Positions 1-11,800 of a DNA stretch of 64,000 bases are shown here, piece after piece; positions within the stretch are counted from its first letter, which is position 1; the number at the start of each line of letters is the position of its first letter. The position numbers and the translations under genes were made by a program. The notes below the pieces were generated by a model. That model was not told where the DNA came from. It ran no database searches and worked only from the letters and a program-made list of their open reading frames with translations. The DNA lies in NCBI GenBank assembly GCA_032622095.1, contig CP136068.1:124623989-124687988 (forward strand), read 5' to 3'. The stretch comes from Siphonodentalium dalli. Its lineage: Eukaryota; Mollusca; Scaphopoda; Gadilida; Siphonodentaliidae.

Positions 1-275
1 AAATCTGTTTAACTGAACTAATGGCAGAGACGGTACATATGTACATGAATACATAGTTTGATGAGGTTTTATGGCAGAGGGAAAACACGGATTGTTATTT
101 ACAGTAACATATATCGGTAGTTATAATATTGTCTGAAAGATGTGGCAGCTTCGAAATTTTGCTCTATTGTCAATAAATTGACCCATAAGAACCATTTTCA
201 TGGAATTTAAGCACTTTTCAAGGGCCATTGTTATTTTTAAGAACTTTTCAAGTACTGGTATCTATTTAAACACTT

Positions 276-542
276 TTAACCCTTCATGACTAGAGCTTCC
301 TGAAATTTTGCGAAAACCCTGTGCCAATAATGCATTCTCTTATATATGTGCGAGTCTCCCATAAGGAGCCCTGCAAATGTAAGAGAAAAAATTGGCCTCA
401 CAATATTTACCTTGACCGTATAAGCTAGAGTATTCTCTTATATATACGAGGCTCCCTATGGGAGACTTGCATATATAAGAGAATGCGCTGATACAGGATC
501 TTTAATTCTGAAGCAGCGCTGCACCCGTCATAAAAGGGTTGA
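276..542. mobile_element. TTAA MITE (CCCTTCATGAC family) with two degenerate hairpins
   Basis: Begins TTAACCCTTCATGACT and ends TCATAAAAGGGTTGA. Holds two decayed copies of the ATGCATTCTCTTATATAT hairpin (about 333-395 and 430-487) with CTCCC/GGGAG-type apical stems. Confidence 0.7.
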
Positions 543-654
543 AGGAGTTGGTCTAAATTTAAGCACTTTTAATTTGACAAATGAACCCTGAATGTTCAGT
601 TAAATTAATACCATCCACAAACATGTGCTGAATTTCTGAACATCCTTAAAGACA

Positions 655-887
655 ATAAACACTTTCTTTACTAAATGGAGTTATAAAAAAAGTTATAAAA
701 AGTATATATTGGTATGGTCTATTATTCATTTTGGAGGGGTGTTATGGAAATTGAGCAGACAGCAGACAGAGGAAATGATAACACAAATGCAGAATGATAT
801 CAACAAATGAGCTATTTGTTGAGTTTATAATCCTAACATTTCCTAATGAAATACTCGCCAATGAGTATTTAGTAAAGAAAGAGTTAA
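655..887. mobile_element. TTAA MITE, family D, degenerate
   Basis: Contains the family D blocks GGTCTATTATTCAT, GGAGGGGTGTT, ACATTTCCTAA and AATGAGTATTTAGTA, ending GAGTTAA. The left end is poorly preserved. Confidence 0.6.
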
Positions 888-933
888 TCTAGTTGTTACT
901 TTGGGCATCATATTAAATGTGCTCAATTCTTTA

Positions 934-1150
934 TACAGTAATGTCCTAAATAATTGACTCCTTAACCACAGAAGAATTATGGGTAACTTTTCAGGATTTA
1001 GTCGGAAATATGGCTTGTTGCCATTCATTGGTAAGCTCTCACTGAGAACTTTTCGATGAATGGCAACAAGCCATATTTCTGACTAAATGCTGAAAAGTTA
1101 CCCATAATTCTGCTGGGGTAAAGGAGACAATTAGTTACAGCATTACTGTA
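934..1150. mobile_element. Family C palindromic MITE (TA-flanked)
   Basis: Near-perfect inverted repeat of about 217 bp. Ends TACAGTAATGTCCTAAATAA and ...CAGCATTACTGTA; arms contain AGAATTATGGGTAACTTTTC and GGCTTGTTGCCATTCAT. TA-flanked palindromes of this kind suit a Tc1/mariner-type MITE. Confidence 0.8.
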
Positions 1151-1222
1151 CTTGTTGTCATAGTTCGTTGATGTAAACATGATGCATCCAATGTGAGAGA
1201 TTCATTGTAACACTGAGGAAAC

Positions 1223-2350
1223 CAGGCCTCAGCTCACAAGGCTACTCGGGCGAGATTGTCGCCTTACTGTCGCTGACTTCGCCCTATCGGCGCTCTAAGG
1301 CGAAATCGAAGTCGCCTTCAATTTTAGGGAGATTTTTTTTTTTTTTTTTTTCTTAATTTGTTTTCTATTTTTTTTTCCAGACATGTCTGGACATGTCCGT
1401 ATATAGATGAATTGTGGCGGCCATCCCAAAAAGAAACAGACGATGCAGAGCCAAAGACCCAAGTGTTTAAAATAAAATAATAAAATATGACCTATTGTTT
1501 TGTGTTGTTATTCCGTCGCCTTTGTTCCCTTTGCGGTAATGAATGTTAATCACGAAAGTTTTGACACGCTGAAAACACGATGAGATGTTGTTACTGACCA
1601 TCGTGAGTGTCACAAATAAATGTTTTAATTAACTTAAAAGACCGCCGTCCCGCTTTTCAGATATAAAACAATTACGACATTATCAGAGTATGTACCAGGC
1701 GCTTCGGAAGTTCGTTTCGGTAACGCGTCAGACTTTTTGAAGAGACCGCGTCAGACTTTTGAAGAGATCGACTTCCGTAAATAAAATAATGTCAAGTTTA
1801 TTGCTTTAATCGGATTATACCAGTGATGTTGGCATTAATTAAGGGAGGCCATTAATTAATAAAAGTTTTTGCAACTCCTTTGTTAGTTAGTCCTTATTGT
1901 TTATTTTAGCGGACACCCACATTACAGCCGTGACCAAATTAAACTTAAAAAGTTACATGCATCATGATTCAGACTGTACAAACGTATCTTCCAAGCTGCA
2001 GTCTAGGAAATAATACTACTTTCATTTAGTTAAAAAAGTAACTATTACTGTAACTTGACAATTGTCTTGCTTAAATGATAGCTACACAAAACATTTCCAA
2101 AAATTTTAAATGTATAAAAACAATTAATTAAGCTAATTTCAGATAAAGTAAATTTTTTTTAGTTTTATTTGTTATTTTATCTTTTTAAATTTTTTATTGT
2201 CAGATGTTATAAAATAAAGCGATATTTGAAAATTGTCAATTTTTGGTAGTCTCCCCACCCTGAAGTCTCCCTAAATTTCCTGAAGTCTCCCTAAATTTCC
2301 GGGAGGGAGATTTCAAGTCTCCCTGTTCTGGACCCCTAGGCTGAGGCCTG
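1223..2350. mobile_element. hAT-like non-autonomous element with 8-bp TSD GAGGAAAC
   Basis: TIRs CAGGCCTCAGC (1223) and GCTGAGGCCTG (2350), flanked by GAGGAAAC at 1215-1222 and 2351-2358. Interior includes GGCGACTTCG-like repeats, a T-rich run and stretches shared with 21859-23209 (for example GACATTATCAGAGTATGTAC and ATCATGATTCAGACTGTACA). No coding sequence seen. Confidence 0.88.
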
Positions 2351-2523
2351 GAGGAAACCCATTAGGCCAAACACATTGCAATTGAGGAGAAAAATTTTTA
2401 TACCCTAATTCGGCCCAGTCTGGAAGGCAACATGAGCAACATCTCCGTATTCTACTCGCCACCCTAATTTTGCAGTCGGTAAACGTGGATGTTGGCCTGC
2501 AAATTCTGCAAATTGCCCAAAAG

Positions 2524-2678
2524 AGTCCATTATTCATCTGGTGGGTTCTTCAGCAATTATAAGCAGATGACAGACAGTAGAAAGTGTAGAAGGAATCCTG
2601 GTCATTTGTTGAACTTATTATCTGACAATTTCCTAAGGGAACTAATCGTCAATGAGTATTTAGTACAGAAAGAGTTAA
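2524..2678. mobile_element. Family D MITE fragment next to SORL1 exon 11
   Basis: CATTATTCATCTGGTGGGTT through AATGAGTATTTAGTACAGAA, ending GAGTTAA. Its right end is 22 bp from the exon-11 donor. Confidence 0.7.
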
Positions 2679-2702
2679 CATGTGATTCCATCTTCGACTC
2701 AC

Positions 2703-2890
2703 GGAAGATTCCAGCCAGGTCAACCTGGGTTACGACCCAGGTGACTTCTTTAGACGATTCCTGTTTGACAGTGCCATAAAGCGAGAACTGTGATGATTTC
2801 TCTCCGGGTTCAGTTAACACGCCGATAATTTTCATCTTCTTTTCAGAAAATTTGTGCACTTTCCAAGATAATCCATCATCAAATGAATAC
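2703..2890 (-). CDS. SORL1: SORL1 exon 11 (last exon in window)
   Basis: Completes codon 571 and encodes 572-633, leaving one base. Contains the Asp-box YSFDDGLSW, KFSEKKMKIIGVLTEPGEKS and WVVTQVDLAGIF. Acceptor CTTTATAG; donor CTTCC|GTGAGT. The next exon should begin the VPS10 cysteine-rich module; it was not found between 1 and 2700. Confidence 0.93.
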
Positions 2891-5800
2891 CTATAAAGAA
2901 CAAGATTTATCTTAATTAACCTTTTCTATACTGAATGGATTCTCCCATTCAATTATAATAGTATACATTGGAAAGTCTATTATTCATTTAGAGGGGTGTT
3001 CAGGTAATAAAAGCAGATTTCCTAAGGGAACTACTCATCAATGAATATTTAGTAGAGAAATGGTTAAATATCACATGGTTGTCCTAGTATTAGTGTGCCT
3101 GTCATCTCCCAGAATGGAAAAAGATGAGGCTTAAGCAGAATGAGGATACCAGAGGGTGAAATTGGTGATGCTAGCCTGCTGTGTTGAAGAGATCGGGCAC
3201 ATATGATCTGATCAGCACAAGTTATTTTGGTCGATAGCTCTATTTGGCAATGCTTAGGTAAAACTTGGTCCCGTAATACCTGTGAGTTTTATCTGAACCA
3301 ACGTTCCACATAGACACAAGAAATAGCATCAAGTGCTTTTCGAAATCCAAAGTGAGAATCATAATTCGCGTCTGATGATAATCAGCCCTGTTAATTAGAA
3401 TGGTAAACCAGACGGTCAGATCGGCAGACCCAACCAACGTTTTTTCTTTACAAGTAAAAACTGCATAAAATGGCTGGGTAAGGCCTGGAAAGAGGCATCG
3501 AGGGATGATTAAGGTGCAGACTGTTTCCCCCCTAGCCCGGAGCCAGCTTTATATCTGACGAGAAGCAGAATCAGGCTATGCAGCCATTAAGGCAGCGGCA
3601 ACATACTTGGCCACGACACGATATGAATCAGGATAACCGACCAACGAAACGATACAGATCACGATACACTACATTAGTGTTCTAAATGGATACTATCTGC
3701 ATTATCAGAATCAACCCGTTTAGAACAGGATGAAGAGTTCAGTTAACCCTTTACCCAACAGAACGGCCCTGTGCCAATGCATTCTCTTATATATGCGAGT
3801 CGACCATAGGTCGACTCGCATATATAAGAGAATGCATTGGCTTAACACATTAAAAATTATAAAATTGTTAAAGAATGTAAGAAAAAATGGTAAAAAGTGT
3901 TAAAAAAAGATTTTTTTTAGGCCAATGCATTCTCTTATATATGTGAGGCGACCTATGGTCGACTCGCATATATAAGAGAATGCATTTGCACAGGGCATAA
4001 CTGTAACTATCACAATGTGGTCAAGGAGCCGGTTCCAATGATATCCATATTTGTATGGTTCTATTGAGACAGACCGAAGATATTTTAGGCCGTTGAATCT
4101 TTATTTGGCCGGTTTTGGCCGGTTTGTTGGGTAAAGGGTTAAACTAGAATGGAGATTAATTGTTGGGCAGATCAGTCAAATATACATAGAATACCGAAAC
4201 TTTGGTTTACACTAGCCCATAGATCTGCAGATATTACTTGATTCGTGTATCGCGATACACGTATCACCCTATTGAAATTTACGATGAATCGCCGCAGCCC
4301 CAGCCGCTACACTTACTATAATTTGCCTCTCGCCAAATATTAAGCATTTTAAGGCCATGCAGAGTCCCGAGTGGCAGTCCTATTCAGCGATTCTGACCAA
4401 GGGTGGGCTGACGGATCTTGGTTCTTTGTGAAAGGGAGGTGGGAGGCAAAAATCTGAGGTAGGTTTCAGCAGGAGCAGATGAACATGGTCAGAGCCGTGA
4501 ACACTGGAACCCACCCTCGGATGTGCCCAGTTGACGTGATTGTATTGAGCCTCACCCAAAGATGATTGAGAACGAGGGATTTGATTAGCCTGAGCCATGG
4601 ACCTTGGGGGTACGATTCGGAGGCCACTCGAGGAAGAAAAAATAGTCGGACCTTTTATAAGGATCAGGAAAGGGGACCTCAAAATTAACAATGAAATTGG
4701 GTGACTGATGAGTCACATTATGATTTGTGTCAGGGCTATTTGATCACTTGTCACAAAGTTATTTGTTGGCAAACAACCTCAGAGTAGTAGTGTAAACAAA
4801 TTCAAGTGAACTATGAATCAAGCAAACTACACAAAATTGAGTTAAGTCATAGATAACGAAATTGGGCCCTCATTTAATTCCTGATCCTTAATTGCAGGGA
4901 GCAAATAACCTGAAATTTTGATTAGCAAACAACCTCACATTGACATGAGTAGATAGCAATGTTCTAAAATCATAGCAAAGTCATTACCAAATTGCATAGC
5001 CAAAAAGCCAATGTGGGATTGTGGGTAGCAAATTGTGATGCGATGCGATTCCAGGTAATTTGCTCCCTGCGTATTTGCTACATTGTCAACATTGAAACAA
5101 AATTGTGAGTAATAATTTCAAACAAACAAGATGTACAAATCCAATTTGTCTCACTGGTCGAAGGTTTGAAATAATACTTACATTCTAGAACCACGTGAAC
5201 AGAGATAACATAGCAATTGGACCGCGAAACAGTGTTCTGGAAGAGAGTTCTACACGCGAAAGCCGGAAAGGCGATTTGTGAAACCACGTGCAGAGACCGG
5301 AAGTTGGGAAATTTTCCAACAATTCTCAACAGAACAATGATATTTTTTGCGTAACAGACAAATAAAATTCAAGTGAAATTGAATTTGAATGAAATCGCCA
5401 CTCTGTTAATAATTTAATAATTATGTATCATTTCCCAAAATCAGAACAAGTCAAAAACATGGAACGGGTTAAAAGAATAAATGAACCGGCCGATAAACGC
5501 AATAGTACAGATGTCAAAGGCGAATTGGTGTAAGCCCAGCCATTACTGTAATAAGTATGTCCAGGTTCATTGTTACTCATATCACTTCCCTCAATCTTGA
5601 TCACAAAGATGAAAAGAGGCCGTATACACTGCCAGCTTGTTATTAATACAGCTAGAGGGCACGTGAACTGCTACGTCATAATACCGATTCAAAACATACT
5701 TAAGATATTTCGTACCAAAATAATAAATTTTAAACGGGTCTCATAGATCCCTCCTTTGTGAATAAATATGAATATACCATGTATTTCAGCGTGTAACGTA

Positions 5801-8800
5801 TCTTTGACGGGAATATGGAAATTGGTATATGGGAGAGAAGTCACTTCACTCTGGGACATAAATAGGGAGAAGTGGCACATTTTAGGGAGAAGATATCTCC
5901 CAAGTTACCTTCTAGGCTGGTCCCTGCTGCAACCTTCAGAATCAATACTCAGAGAGATTGTTTACACTGTTATATTTTATTCTCCACTAACTACCTCTAT
6001 TGCCTACATAAAGCCTGCCTAATAAACGTTTATTACGTCAATGTAGCTTTATTAGGTCAACGTAACTTTATTAGGTTGTACTACTTTCATGACGTAATTG
6101 CATATGCAAATTGCACAGGTAACTAAGGACGTCAACTGACCGAAATGACGTCATTGTGATTTTGGGACATTTTTATCATCCATAATTCACCGCAATTGAT
6201 ACAAAATTCGTAAACGGATATGTGTTTTCGCTCTAAAACATCTATAAACCATTAGTACCAGGCCAGCTTAGAATAGGTATAAAAAAAAAACAACGAACTC
6301 TTTCGCTCTAAGCTGCACTCCAGTTTTTGCACGTCATGAATGCTAATTAGTTTGCTTGATCTAATAAATGTAAGAGCATCATCGAAGTAACGAATGTCAA
6401 ACTGAGGAAAATGACAGATTTACTTCACAAAAGGCAAGTTTTGTGTGATGGATAAATAAAATATGTAGCTAATAATGCTGTTGCTTAAACTGTTTATGTC
6501 CACTCGGGGGATTTGGCATCTATTGGACTCGGCAGAGCCTTGCCCAATAGATGCTCAAATCCCCCTCACGGACATAAACAGTTTAAGCGACGACACTGGC
6601 TACATATTCTATATTTATTTGTCCCCAGGTTGGTGTTATTATTTTCCTGTGTTAAAAAGTGCAAGATGTTTTCCTGATGCACTTTAAATGGAACTTAGTC
6701 ACAATTAGAGATGTGAAAGTCTCAATAGTACTGAAGGAGTACTACTTTAGAAATAAAAAAATTATTTTGAACACTGGCCATTTCTTCCATCAGACTAAAA
6801 TATACTCACAATAGTTCATCAGTCTGAACGGTCTCGTCAACCAGAACAATGAGTCCTCCATGATCACCGATCGCAAAGAAGTAATTACCCTCAGATACCT
6901 GCAATCAACAAACAGGAGGAGGTCAAACAAACAGGTGGAGGTCAAATAAACAGGTGGAGGTCAAACACACAGGTGGAGGTCAAACAAACAGGTGGAGGTC
7001 AAACAGGTGGAGGTCAAATAAACAGGTGGAGTTCAAACACACAGGTGGAGGTCAAACAAACAGGTGGAGGTCAAACAGGTGGAGGTCAAATAAACAGGTG
7101 GAGGTCAAACACACAGGTGGAGGTCAAACAAACAGGTGGAGGTCAAACAGGTGGAGGTCAAATAAACAGGTGGAGTTCAAACACACAGGTGGAGGTCAAA
7201 CAAACAGGTGGAGGTCAAACAAACAGGTGGAGGTCAAACAACCAGGTATAAATAGCAGTCACAATCAAGAGTGAATTTAGTGACGTTATCCCACATAGTG
7301 GACTAGCATCACTAAATTCACCCTCTGGGGACCTCATTCTTAACAAAGATTCTATTTCTTTTTAGTTTAGTTTCTCTATATCCCCAAATTGGCAGACGAC
7401 ACATTGGATAATCAAGGTTCCCAATGGGTGTACATCACAATATCACCTAAAAACATATCTGCTTCTCGAGGTGTCCAACTTTTACCTTCCGGTATTACCC
7501 CATTACGGTATTTACCAGAACATTTATACACAAATCCCCAGAAGTAGCATCAGGGTTCGCGCTGCCACTTGCCAAATTTGCCAATGGCAAAAATAATTCA
7601 CATTTGGCAAAAAATATTTTCATATGGCAAAAGTTTTGGCAAGTCACTTTTTAATTAATCAAGCAATTTGAAAAATATTGGTTAATCATTACCATTAATT
7701 TCAGGAAACCCTTACAACATACATGTAATTATATTAGTGGTGTTTTAGAAGGTTTAGAGAAAGTTAACACCTCTATTAAGACGCAGTTAATCTCACAGCA
7801 TTAGTACTGATGGTTGGAGGGAATACTAATCCTCCTGTGATGTGCCCTTCTCATGAAGCAACCCTTCTACCATTGTATTGTTCGGTGATTGGCTTATTGT
7901 TGCATGATAAACAACAATAGAGATGCGAGTATAATTAACTATTAAATAACTGTTTTTCTATCGATATCAAAAGTCGTTCAAACCGCGAGTGTCGAAACAT
8001 AAGACTTAAAGTTGCAGAAAATGATACTATCAGGGTTTGCATTTTTGCAAATGTTAAAAAAATTTGGCAAAAAATATTTTTATTTGGCAAAAGTAAATTT
8101 CGGTCCAGCGTGGACCCTGAGTAGCATACATATTACTTAAATGATTTGTCTTTGTGACACCATGTGAAATCAATGTGAAACTTTGACAAAAATAAGCGAG
8201 ATCACCGAGTCGCTGCCATATTTAATTCATCCAGCCCCCCGTTCCGCAGTTTAAGTGCTACAGGTCAAAATTCTGGAGGTGCTTTCCATATATGGATATT
8301 TTGAGAATTCATGATTCCATATATGGAATGCACATCCAGAACTTTTATCTGTAGCACTTAAACCGTGGAACGGGGGCTGGATTAATCCAATGTGGCCACG
8401 ACTCAGTGATCTCGCTTATTGATCACATGGTCGGCGTTGAAACAGGAAGCCAGGACACAGGACAGTTTTTGGTAAATATATTAAATATTTTGATATTAAA
8501 ATTCTCAGTTTTCAATTAGTTCTAAACATTACTCCACATGTTTGCGCTGACATTTTCAGGAAAACATTGTTCGTACCGTACACACCCGCCAGTTAGCCCA
8601 TGTACCCAAGGAAAATTATAGTTCAAAAAGTCCTGAATGGGCTTACCCGTGGGGATCACCCTCGGAAAATGGACGTGGAGAGATTTTCGTCGTCAGACTA
8701 AGAGTAAGTATGGTAAGTATGGCCGAACAGGGAGACAGCAGAGGATGTAGAATTACGACAAAAAAACATGTTTTATTTCATTTGATTTAATAATAACATA

Positions 8801-11800
8801 CACATATATAATTACAAACAAAAATAAATATGAATAACAATAATAACATGAATACACAAAGTGTCATTTTCGTCTCATTCAAGTATAACTTCACTGTCAT
8901 CATCGAACTCTAATTCCCCGTCATCGTCATCAAACAATATTCCCTTTATTTCTTCAGTTTCTTCCTCCAGTATGTCGACACCGCACTTCTTTATTTGTTC
9001 TCCGATTAACTGATCCTCACTCCCATCTAGCGCATTGCTGATTCCACAGCTCAGAAAGGCGTTGAATATAATTTTTTGTCGATGTAATCCCATGATTCAC
9101 TGACCCAATCGATCACATTTTGTCGATCTGGTTGAATATAATTTCCCCGCTTGTTCTTCTTTGCGGTCTGAAACCAATCCATCCACAGCTCCCGGAGCAT
9201 TCCTTTAAACACCCTATTAACATGGGTGTCCATTGGTTGGACAAGTGGGGTACAGCCTGAAAAAAGAAAAAAAAAATTGAAATTTATTTCAATACGAAAT
9301 TACAAAATGATATTAGATAGAGTTTTCTCCCATAGACCACGTGGCGAACATAATGAAACGGGAAGTAAAATTTATCGCAATTGCTATATATAGTTTTCTC
9401 CCAGCGATGTGTGGGTATTCGGCAAACCTCGTTATACCCCGTAAGGTCGATGAGTTCAAAGTGTTTTGCGTTGTGAAGACGTCACAATGTAAAGGTCAAA
9501 GGACACCGGAAAGGACTTTCATTTATTCCAAAAGCATGTGGTTTTTGGTGACTTTATTTTGGGCTGATTTTAAATAAAACAGCAAAAATTAATATATCTT
9601 ACCTGGAATTTGAACGATATCAGTTTCGAATTCGTCGAATGCCTCCGTCGTTTCTTTCATGATATGTCGCCGATAAGAATCCAGAACTAGCATTCTTCTC
9701 ACATCATCGTCGTTGCGGGTCCAAACTTTATTAATCCAGGTCATAACTTCACCACCGGTCATCCATCCATTTTTTTAACTGGAAATTCTCACATTTGAAG
9801 GAACAGTTAACTTGTTGCGTATCCGTGGTGTCAGTCCATTCTCTTTAAAGATTATAAACGCTGGCAGTTTGTACCCATTTGCTCTCCCACACAATGCCAC
9901 AGTACATCCCTTTTTTGTTGCGCCCGTGTTGCTTATTCTGATTGTCTTCTCGCCGATAACACTGTTTGTATATGTGGGCACCATGTCGAACCTCACCATA
10001 GTTTGGTCCATATTTGCTATGTTATGGTCTGTGTAATCGTGTCTGTGGTGTAAGGTCTTAATTGTCGCTCGGAATTCTTCTATTTTCTCCTTATAGTCGG
10101 ATGGCAGTTTCTGGCTATCGTTTGTTCCCTATCGAATACCGACCGAGTATCTCTTTTTCCACCGATTTAACCACCCATTTGAACCCCTGAAGCCGTTGAA
10201 CCGTAGCTGTGATGCAACTTCTCTTGCTCTACCTTGTAACGCGAAGTTGGATACTGGAATTCCCATAGTTCTTTGCTCAGTCAACCATTCGAACACATCT
10301 TCATCGAGTTCAACTGAGAGTGGTTCTGCTCCAATGCCAATTGATTTCTTTTTTCTGATGTCTTTTTTTGATAGCAGATTGAATTTATCGAAGTCCCGAT
10401 CCCACAAACGAATTTGCTTTCTGTCTATATTGAACTGTTTTAAGTTTTAAGAATCACATTTCCATTGTCGCGATGCCATTGAATAACAGTAATTTTAGTC
10501 TCCAGTGTGTAGCGAGCACGTATTTTGGACATGATGAGAGATTTGCATAGAAATGAATGCTGAATTGGGCACAAGTAGGCATAAATAGTGTTTATAATCC
10601 ACCACAAAACAATGACACAGGAAGCTGTCAAACGCCACTGGGTTTCGTTTCACAGTTGGGCAATGTATTCTTAAGCCTTTGTATAAACACTCATTATGAT
10701 AGGTAATGAGAAACAGTCAATTATGGGTGTTAATGGCTTCCTGTGTCACCCAGGGCATTAGAGACAACTAAAACAACACAATAAACTTTAATCACAATCA
10801 CAAACAATAGCTGTTCGATCTGTATTCTGGGCACTTCTCATCAATGTTGGCGACCTCCTGGCTGTTCACATGAGTAAATTTCGGCACATGGGTTTACCAG
10901 CGGGGACAACCCTAGATTTTTGCAAGCTTCAAAAGTTGGTAATGGGCTTACCGGCGGGTGGGGCTAACCAGTGGTTGTGTACGGTACTTGAATTTTGACA
11001 AATATTTTTCCTGACAACTTAAAAGAACCCAAGGAAATCGCAAAAAATATACTGTTATCCCTTAACAGACATTCTTACCTGTCTCCATGTCTGGCCAGCA
11101 TCAATAGATATGTAAGTATCAAAGTCATATTTCATTGTGTCCCCCGTCGATCCAGTCGCTATTATCAACCCTGGAGCACCTTTCCTCGAGAAAATTGTAG
11201 ACGGTCGGTTGGTGATATATCGCAGAAATAGCTGAGTCAAATGCAACGAGCAGTTTGCTTGCTGAAATCAACAAATTATATAGTCAAAATTACTGAAATC
11301 AACTGATCAAATATCATGATAGGGAAATACAAATGTGTAGTCTTCAAGAATAAATTTTGACCTAAATTGTTTTGATTTTGTTGCAATCCTTGAGTCAAAG
11401 TAGGCCATACACGCTATCTGCAGGCTTGGCAAGAGTGCTATAAACTACCAGCCAGCAACACACATGTGGTTGTGTTTATTACAAACCCAACTGACATCTT
11501 TTATCTCTCATCACTTCTGATGTTTTTCTGAAGAATAATTCCATTCTATTTCTATATTTTAAACTTCTGGTTTCATTGTCGAGGCGAACATCATTTACAC
11601 TGTGGTATTAAATTCCACACACATGTAAAATAGTTTGAAAAAGATGACACATACCAGTAGTACAGAGGAAGGTGTATTTTTTACAGTAAGGGCCATAAAT
11701 GTAGGGCCCTGCGAATCGAATCGATGTAAATCGGAATCGTTTGTCCAATTCGATTCGATTCAATTTTAAATCAGCTGTCCTGATTCGAATTATATCGAAT

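Noticed and set aside
1-2700. Further SORL1 exons downstream of exon 11
   Set aside because: No minus-strand segment with the expected VPS10 cysteine pattern and splice borders was seen.
4380-4691. 103-codon open frame on the minus strand as a gene
   Set aside because: Low-complexity composition, no recognised domain, inside an intron, no splice or promoter context.
6954-7274. Open frames across the minisatellite coding for repetitive GGQTNRW-type peptides
   Set aside because: They arise from a repeat unit lacking stops, lie in an intron on the opposite strand to the gene, and have no other support.
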